A program made the position numbers and the translations under genes. From Papilionanthe hookeriana x Papilionanthe teres (Eukaryota > Streptophyta > Magnoliopsida > Asparagales > Orchidaceae), in contig CM040429.1 in NCBI GenBank assembly GCA_022702705.1, positions 111,887,943 to 111,951,942 on the forward strand: DNA of 64,000 bases, read 5' to 3'. A model generated the notes under the pieces. It did not search any database and was not told the DNA's origin. It saw nothing but the letters and a program-made list of their open reading frames with translations. Of this stretch, positions 57,483-64,000 are shown one piece after another (the first letter of the stretch is position 1; each line of letters begins with the position of its first letter).

Positions 57483-58560
57483 TTATGTCGCATAAAATTT
57501 TTTAAAGAAACGCCCATTAATTGGGGTTAAGATTCTTTCTCCTTGACAATCTACCAATTGGTAAGATCCTCCCAAATATGTCTTTCAATTACTTATGGGC
57601 CCTCCCATATTGGTTCAAACATTCCACCTATTCTTTGATGAGCGAGGATAGGTCTCTGGAGAACTAAGACCAATTCACTGATTCAAAATGTTATAGGATG
57701 AACAAATTTTTTGTGGGCCCGTATCATTTTTGCTTGATACAATTCAATATTTTGTTGAGCTTGAAGACATTTGCCTTGTAAACTTTCAAGTTTCTCAAGT
57801 CATAATTTGGCATTTTCTTCTTCAGTTATTTTGTTTGCAACCGCAACTCTGAGAGAAGGAATTTACACTTTGAGGGGTAAAATGGCCTCAGAACCATATA
57901 CTAGAGCAAACGGTGTTGACCGCTTTTGTGTTCGGTATGTAGTCCTATATACCCATAAAGATTCTATTAATGTTTCATGCCACTGTCTTGGACTGTTAAA
58001 TAACGTCTTTTTCAAAATTTGTACCAATATTTTGTTGAAGAATTCAGCTAAACCATTGGATTTAGGATAACAGATTGTAGAATATCTTCAATCTATCCCA
58101 TGTCTTTGAATAAAATTGTTCATTTTCATATTTTTAAACGCCAGTCCATTGTCTGATGTGAAACTTTGACGAATTCCAAATCTTTATAAATATGAGTCTT
58201 GAAGAAATGGAGAACTTGTTTTGCCTCAACATCTCTAAGCAGTATTGCTTCTGTCCATTTGGAGAAATAATCAATGGCTACTAAAATAAATCGATGCCCT
58301 TTAGATGATGAAGGGTCTATAGAATCCACTATGTCTTTGCCCCAACATTCAAATGACCAAGATCTAATAGTTGGATGTAATATATTTGGTGGTTGATGTA
58401 AGAACACTCCATATATCTGATGTTGATGACATTTCATTATGATTTCAAGATAATCAGCCATCATTGTTGGCCAGTAAAATCCAATATTTTTTTTTATTTT
58501 CATCTTCATTTTAGGTCCAGCATAGACCTGAATGAACTTCTTTAAAAATTTCTGAAGCTT
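57483..58560 (-). pseudogene. int: Integrase of #5
   Basis: GFYWPTMMADYLEI and CHQHQIYGVFLHQPPN mark the end of the zinc region. The core has Asp in GKDIVDS, a degraded second Asp region (SHQTMDW in the shifted frame), and the third acidic residue in NGLAEFFNK. YRTTYRTQKRSTPFALVYGS and PILAHQRIGGMFEPIWEGP follow, ending INGRFFKKFYAT with TAA at 57483-57485. Frameshifts lie near 58150 and 57500, and several stops occur in the C-terminal half. The WEGP motif is intact here, which shows that the TAG in #A is a private change. Confidence 0.8.
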
Positions 58561-58806
58561 CAGATTGGTTTAAACATTTTAACCACATTTGGTCAAAAGA
58601 TTGTTTATAAAGAATATCATTCACTAGAGCATAGGACAATGCTCTTTGTTTGATTTAAGATGTGATATAATTGTTTTCAAGTAACCTTCCAGTCTGTTAA
58701 TATTGAATAATTGATTGTCGCTAATCATCCTTTTCTTCATCAATTACTGTTGTTGTCGTGTTTTCACCAATTTTGTGTAGATTGTCCACGTCAATTTGGG
58801 AAAAAA

Positions 58807-59290
58807 TTATCTTCCTTTTATAGAGATCTGAATATTATTTTCTTCTGGACAAGCAAATTCTTTTGCAAGTTTTGCCAAGGCATCTACTAAAGAATTTCCT
58901 CGTCTCGAAATAAGGAAGAAAGCTACATCAAGAATTTGTTGAAGCAGTTTTAGAATGTAACGAAAGTATTGTTCTAGTTGAGGTTTCAAAGTCTTGTATT
59001 TGCCTGCAATTTGATTAATGATCAATTGAGAGTCTCCATAAATGTTGATATTTTTTATTTCCATTAATATTGTCAATTCTAGACCGGTTATGAGTGCTTC
59101 ATATTCAGCTTCATTATTTGTGCACAGTTCATTCAAATGACAAGAAAACAACATCATAGCTTTATCTAGAGTGATGAAAATTAATCCTACGCCAGCTTTG
59201 TCTGTTGTGATTTTTTGCTTGCTTTTGTCTTTTTGAGCAGAGGACACTCCATCAAAGTATAATTTCCATCATTGTATGTTTAAAATTTTT
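58807..59290 (-). pseudogene. Second, archaeal-type RNase H of #5
   Basis: WKLYFDGVSS (first Asp), NNEAEYEALITGLELT (Glu), INIYGDSQLIINQIAG (Asp) and NSLVDALAKLAKEFAC (Asp) are in one open frame at 58807-59247 apart from a stop just upstream (near 59260). All four catalytic acids are present. This domain confirms the Tat lineage and shows where the frameshift in the #A copy falls. Confidence 0.85.
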
Positions 59291-59299
59291 ACTTCTAAT

Positions 59300-60760
59300 A
59301 TTTGTTCATCAACTAAATCATCCATGAGAGGTGATCCAGTCAGAATTAGGCGTGCTGCTAAGAAATTTACCAAGATTTGTCCATTAAGAGCATGTAGTGG
59401 CAAAATGTTATGTCAAATTGAAGCATTATCATTGCCCATCTTGTGAATCTTCCAGAAAGTGTCAGTCATGTCATTACATATTGTAATGGATTAACTCTTG
59501 AAATAAGAGTCTTTATGAGAAAGAATATAGTGCCTTAGAGTTTGGACTACAAAATCATAGCTAAGCAATGCTTTTCAATTGCTGCATATTTTATTTCAGT
59601 CGAAACGAAACAGAGACATAAATAATATAATGCATTTTCTTTTCCCTCGTTGTTTACTTGGGCTAGTAATGCTCCAAGGGAATTATCTAATGTCATAGTA
59701 TAAAGGATTAGAGGTCTTCCTATCACAGGGGCTGCTAAGACAGGAGTTGTTGTCAAATATTGTTTGATGTTTTCAAAGGCATGTTGGCATTTTTTATCCC
59801 ACATGAATTTGGTATCTTTTCTGGTTAGATCATTGAGAGGTTGACACCTACTTGAAAAATTGGAAATAAAATGTTGTATATATGCTAATTTTACTTGAAA
59901 GGATCACAATTGAGTTAGATTTTTAGAAGGAGGCATATTTAGGATAACTTCAATTTTGAGGGGGTCAAATTAAATCCCACGATATTGAACAGTCAATCCT
60001 AAAAATTTCCCTGAAATGACACCAAAAGCGTACTTTAAGGGATTCTTTTAATATTACATTGTCGTAATCGTTTGAAGACAATTCTCAAATTGTACACATG
60101 CTCATATTTTTGTCTATTGTTGACAACCAAAACGTTCACATAACATTCTACTTGATTGTGTATGATTTCATCAAAAATCTGTGTCATGACTCTTTGATAA
60201 GTTACACCAGCATTCTTCAATCCAAATGGCATTACTTTGTAACCTTTTATACCTATGGGTGTTCTGAAGACTGTATTTGCTTAATCTTCTGGAAACATTT
60301 TTATTTGATTGTATCTTGGTGATCTATCCATAATGGAAAATATTGGATGTGTGGTGCTACGTCGACCATCAATTCTGGCATTGGTAAAAGAAATTCATCT
60401 TTTGGACATGCTTTGTTCAAATCCCTGAAGTTTATACAGACCCTAATTTGGCCATTTTTCTTTTTAACTGGCACTATATTAGCTAGCCATGTTAGATAAT
60501 TTTCTTCATGTATAAAACCAGCCTCAATTAATTTCTTAACTTCGGCAATGAATTGTTGATCTATTTCAACACACATCCTTCTCTTAGCTTTTTTAACAAT
60601 AATTGAAATATGGTTTGTCCCAAGTTTGTGGACTGCGAATTCTGGAGTTAGCCTAGGAATTTTCTCATAAGTCCATGCAAAGCAGTCTTTATATTCTTTC
60701 AATAGTTGAATTATTTCTTTTGCTTCCATTTCATTAAGGAAAGAACTAATGAAAGTTGGT
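59300..60760 (-). pseudogene. pol: Reverse transcriptase and first RNase H of #5
   Basis: Open pieces: 60301-60729 (YKDCFAWTYEKIPRLTPE, PVKKKNGQIRVCINFRDLNK, CPKDEFLLPMPELM), 60035-60232 (MPFGLKNAGVTYQRVMTQIF, VECYVNVLVVNNRQ) and 59547-59804 (DKKCQHAFENIKQYLTTTPV, DNSLGALLAQVNNEGK, AAIEKHCLA). The catalytic YVDD box reads YVNV, so both Asp are lost and the enzyme could not work even without the stops and shifts. It is co-linear with #A. Confidence 0.85.
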
Positions 60761-60769
60761 TTTTGATTT

Positions 60770-61690
60770 TCATCAGTCCCTAAATTTATTTATTTTGATT
60801 CATCAACTATTGATTTAATTTCTTCTTCCAATTTTGGAGGAGCATCTTTGATTGGAAGATCAGATGTTTGTTCAGAATTAAGTTCTTTGATAATAACTAG
60901 GCAAAATTTTGTATCATCTAAGGGTTATAGAGTGACAAATCCAACACCCTTCTTACAGTTAGGGTCTCGTTTATTGTTATCCCACATTTGTTCAATAAAG
61001 TGTGGTTTTTTTAAAATACCATTGTTTAAGCGTTAAACTATTTTGAATAAATTTTGTGCCTAAGGAGAATACAACTCAAATGGGATTTTCATTGATTTTG
61101 CAAGATTTTCATCTTCTAATTTTACATCGAATTCAATATTAGAAGAAGTAGAGCCAAGTCTAAATTTGATTGGCTTTTTATCATCACTATAAACTTCTTT
61201 GATCACTAAATCCTTAACTTTAGAAGTAGAGATTGGAGTTAGGGTCATAGTGTGTATATAATGATTAATTTTCACATACATAGATTCAAATTATTTTTCT
61301 TTATCTTCTTCTTCAAGAGGTATATTCAACGGAAGTTCTTTTAGAACCATCGATGTTGTCTTTTCTTCTTTTACATCTTCTTCAGAGTCTTGGTGAATTT
61401 AAAATTTCAAGGGTTTCTTTATTTTGACAGTTAGGTTTTCTCTCCCTCGTCCTTATCTCCGACCTCGACCTAGGGTGTAAGTCTGATGAGAATTTTCACC
61501 CTTTGTCAGTGTTGAAGATGGATAGTCTTTTTCATTTATTTTCTTTTCTTTATCTTTTATGTTCACCGTTATTTCTCTAGAGAATATTTTTTTCTTTTGT
61601 TGGATAATAATATGTTGCGTCTTCGTGTACTCAAATTTCATGAATAGAAAAAAGTTGTAAATCTCCCGTGATGCAACATTCTTACCCATT
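60770..61690 (-). pseudogene. Protease-RT spacer of #5
   Basis: It contains KINHYIHTMTLTPISTSK (61060-61281), KPIKFRLGSTSS, MKIPFELYSP and, further on, KGVGFVTL and DDTKFCLVI. Homologous to 25571-26600 of #A. No enzymatic motif. Confidence 0.6.
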
Positions 61691-62140
61691 TTGTAAATAT
61701 TTTAGGCCTTGATGTTGTGAAGAATGAATCAATTTGTGCTCATGAAGCCATGGTTTGCCGAGTAGAGCATTAAAATAGGCAACAGAATCAATGATATGGA
61801 ATTTTACCGTTGTTACCAAGTCATCTATCTTTAAATTCAATGCTATTGTTCCTAGAGCTCGTTCTCTTTGCTAATTAAACCCTCGTAACATCATTGTGTC
61901 TCTTGACAGTTAGGATGCATCAATATCCAAATATGGAAGAGTCCTTAAATTTATTATGTTAATTGAGGCTCTTGAGTCAATAAGCACCATTGAAAGTGTC
62001 TTGTCATTTATATTTACTGTGATATATAGTGGACGATTATGTTCAATTGTTCTAAGTAACAAATCATTGTCAAAAAATGTAATATTTGTCTATTCTTCTA
62101 ATGGACAAGCTTCGCTCTGGGTGATACTAGCAAGTTAAGC
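61690..62140 (-). pseudogene. pro: Aspartic protease of #5, inactive
   Basis: RPLYITVNINDKTLSMVLID leads to DSRASINIINLRTLPYL, where the catalytic D-x-G has become DSR. Then RERALGTIALNLKIDDLV, TVKFHIIDSVAYFNALLG and KPWLHEHKLIHSS match the protease of #A. Two stops fall in the middle. Loss of the invariant Gly means no activity would be expected. Confidence 0.75.
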
Positions 62141-62399
62141 TATGCAAATGTCTGGGTCTAAAAGGGCTTTTATTATTGAATCGCACATTTCTTTGGAAAG
62201 CATAAGGGCATCATAAATGCTCAATTTTGCTCGTAATTTCCTCAGATGAGCTAATACATTTTAATCCAATTTGTTGCGAGGGCATTCTTCATTTATTTTA
62301 AATAATATTTTATATATCGGAGGAACAATCTTTTTCATTGTGACTATTTATTTTTCTTTTTCTTGGTGAGCCATTCTGGGAGGCAGAACTTTTCCGCTT

Positions 62400-64000
62400 C
62401 TCAAATTAATTTCAGCTATTTCTTCTAGTTTACTGTCTGACTCTTTTTGTCTCTGAGTCTGAAGGTTTCAATTCTATGGAAATTGGTGTTCCTTGTAACT
62501 GGAGTGTGGCAATGTCATTTTCGTCTTTATCATTATCAGAATCATCACTAATATTATTTTCTTTTTTATTGTTGTTAGACTGGTCGAGATCATGTACGAT
62601 TTGAGTATTGTCTATAGAATTGAAATTAGAATGATTATTCTCAGAGGTATCATCCAAAGTAGACAAAATATAAACAGAACTGGGATTATTATTATTCACA
62701 GTAGTGGTAAAAAATAAGTCATACAAAGTTATCGGTTCAAGGTATTTCCTCCCTTTATCTGAGAAAACTATTCTAGTAGAAGATAAAGGAACATGAGAAC
62801 TAGAAGATACAAAAGGAACTGTAAATCCTGTGTTTAAAAGGCCTTTAACCCTTTTTGGTTCTCTAATTTTCTTTTCTTTCTTTTTCTTGGAGGATTTTGT
62901 GATCTGTAAGCAGACAAGGATCTCCTTAGAAGACTTACCTTGAACAATGTTGTCTCTGTCTTTTTCGTCATGACCAGTGAAAAGTTTATCGACCAAAATC
63001 ATATTGAATGAACCTTTTTTAGGTTCTTTCAGGTACTCTTTGAGGATTTCTATATTCTCTTCTTTAAAATTGCGCTCTAACTAGTCCTTGAAGACAGAAC
63101 ATTCTTTAGTTTTATGTCCAAGCATTCTGTGATAAGGACAACCATTAGGATTGTCCTTCATGTAAATTTCTACTAGTCTCTTAGCCTCAGGCAACTTGAA
63201 CTCTAGTATCTTCAACAGTCTATGGAATATTTTAACAACAACCTCTATCTTGAACAGGTATTCCTTATTCATTCTTTCAATCATCGTTATCTTGTCTGTC
63301 GGTACTGGAACTGGTTGTTGAAATTGTAATTGAGAGGTTGTCTGTTGTGGCGGTTGGTTCTGTCGCTGTTTCTTTTGTTCGAGCTGGACTTGCATCACTT
63401 GTTAGCCCTTTTCTACAACATTTTCCAGTTTCTTCTCAAATGTTTTGACCGACATTGCCTTTTCTGTCTTTCCAGCTACTCTCAGCTGCTTGGCTTCTTT
63501 CTGAAGATTGGCAGCTTTACTAAGCACTTTTTCAAAATTTTCTATTGTGAATCCTTTTAGCATGAATTCTATATGACCGTGGATATTCTTAAGCAAGATT
63601 TCCATAGCATGTTGTTCCTGGAGTTGTGGTTGACATTTCATGCTAATATTTCTCCAGCGCAAAATGTAATCCACTAGATTCTCTCCTGGTTTTTATTCAT
63701 CTACCACCGGATCACCAACTGTTGTATGGTGTTGTGTTCAAGAAAATCATTGAATAAAGAGGCTTTCAAACTCTACAAAGTTTTAACAAACCCATTATGA
63801 AGTAGTCAAAGGCAACTCCTGTGAGACTGTTAATGAATTGATGGAACAGAAGAACGTCACTTCATCCAGAATTGCAACAACTTGCTCTGAACTGTGCAAG
63901 ATACAGACGAGAATTATCGGTCCTGTCAAACATTTTGAAAAGACGAGGAACAAAACCTTCAGGGTAATGGACATAATGAAATTGCTCTAGGTAAGTTTTA
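62400..64000 (-). pseudogene. gag: gag of #5, N-terminus beyond the window
   Basis: From the right edge: HYPEGFVPRLFKMFD and LYLAQFRASCCNSG (near 63830-63960), then the open part 63402-63674 with DYILRWRNISMKCQPQLQEQ and GFTIENFEKVLSKAANLQ, a Gln-rich stretch, and one zinc knuckle CPYHRMLGHKTKEC near 63104-63145. The acidic linker NFNSIDNTQIVHDLDQSNNN follows near 62570-62640. A few stops and shifts only. Gag would form the particle; homology to #A is clear through the full length. Confidence 0.85.

Larger units (their letters stand above)
51189..64000 (-). mobile_element. Ogre/Tat-like retrotransposon #5 with AlkB ORF, minus strand, 5' end outside window
   Basis: From the right edge leftward: gag, protease, RT, RNase H, second RNase H, integrase, AlkB-like ORF, 155-bp tandem array, polypurine tract, 3' LTR. 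It has the same gene order as #A and clearly the same lineage, but is strongly diverged, with ordinary stops and frameshifts and no CAG/CTG anomaly. It is inserted in Athila-like #4. ORF1, primer site and 5' LTR lie beyond 64000. Confidence 0.9.

Noticed and set aside
57771..58070. Plus-strand 99-codon ORF
   Set aside because: It is the antisense shadow of the minus-strand integrase of #5.

Overview
This window is repeat-rich plant nuclear DNA, almost certainly from an angiosperm with a large genome. I find no host gene. Nearly every base belongs to nested Ty3/gypsy LTR retrotransposons of two lineages: Athila-like elements (integrase ending in a GKACHLPVELEH-type motif, with a 3' ORF of the 'putative plant transposon protein' family) and Tat/Ogre-like elements (extra ORF1 before gag, a second archaeal-type RNase H, and a TGGCGACTC-type primer binding site). 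One truncated RTE-type LINE is also present.

Layout from left to right. 1-7947 is the 3' part of an Athila-like copy (#1: pol, small ORF, 3' ORF, 3' LTR), which appears to sit inside a second Athila-like copy (#2, 7948-12608: 3' ORF and 3' LTR). 12609-13203 and 42211-46300 are pieces of an old Ogre-like copy (#0: LTR, primer site, ORF1). That LTR was split by an Athila-like solo LTR (#3: 13204-13748 plus 40855-42210, flanked by CCACG/CCACA). The solo LTR was in turn split by a complete 27.1-kb Ogre-like element (#A, 13749-40849) with 7.32-kb LTRs and a perfect GGTTT target duplication. From 46301 leftward-reading elements follow: Athila-like #4 (46301-51188), which carries the LINE fragment and was split at 51188/51189 by Ogre-like #5 (51189 to the right edge).

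The most notable content is in the two Ogre-like elements #A and #5. Both carry, between integrase and the 3' LTR, an ORF encoding an AlkB-type 2-oxoglutarate/Fe(II) dioxygenase related to plant ALKBH9/10 RNA demethylases, with an arginine/lysine-rich stretch before the domain. The two copies are diverged, sit at the same position, begin at the same start context (AG|GGAAATGTC.AAC) after a splice-acceptor-like tract, and share domain order. The ORF is therefore an inherited part of this retrotransposon lineage, not a chance insertion. It occupies the position where retroviruses carry env and looks built for a spliced subgenomic message. Between this ORF and the 3' LTR each element has its own tandem array (83-bp units in #A, 155-bp units in #5).

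Caution: in #A, differences between the two LTRs, between the 83-bp repeat units, and many frameshifts in coding domains fall at CAG/CTG trinucleotides that read as CG-containing triplets. This looks like a sequencing or consensus artefact, perhaps at CHG-methylated cytosines, so #A may be more intact than it reads.
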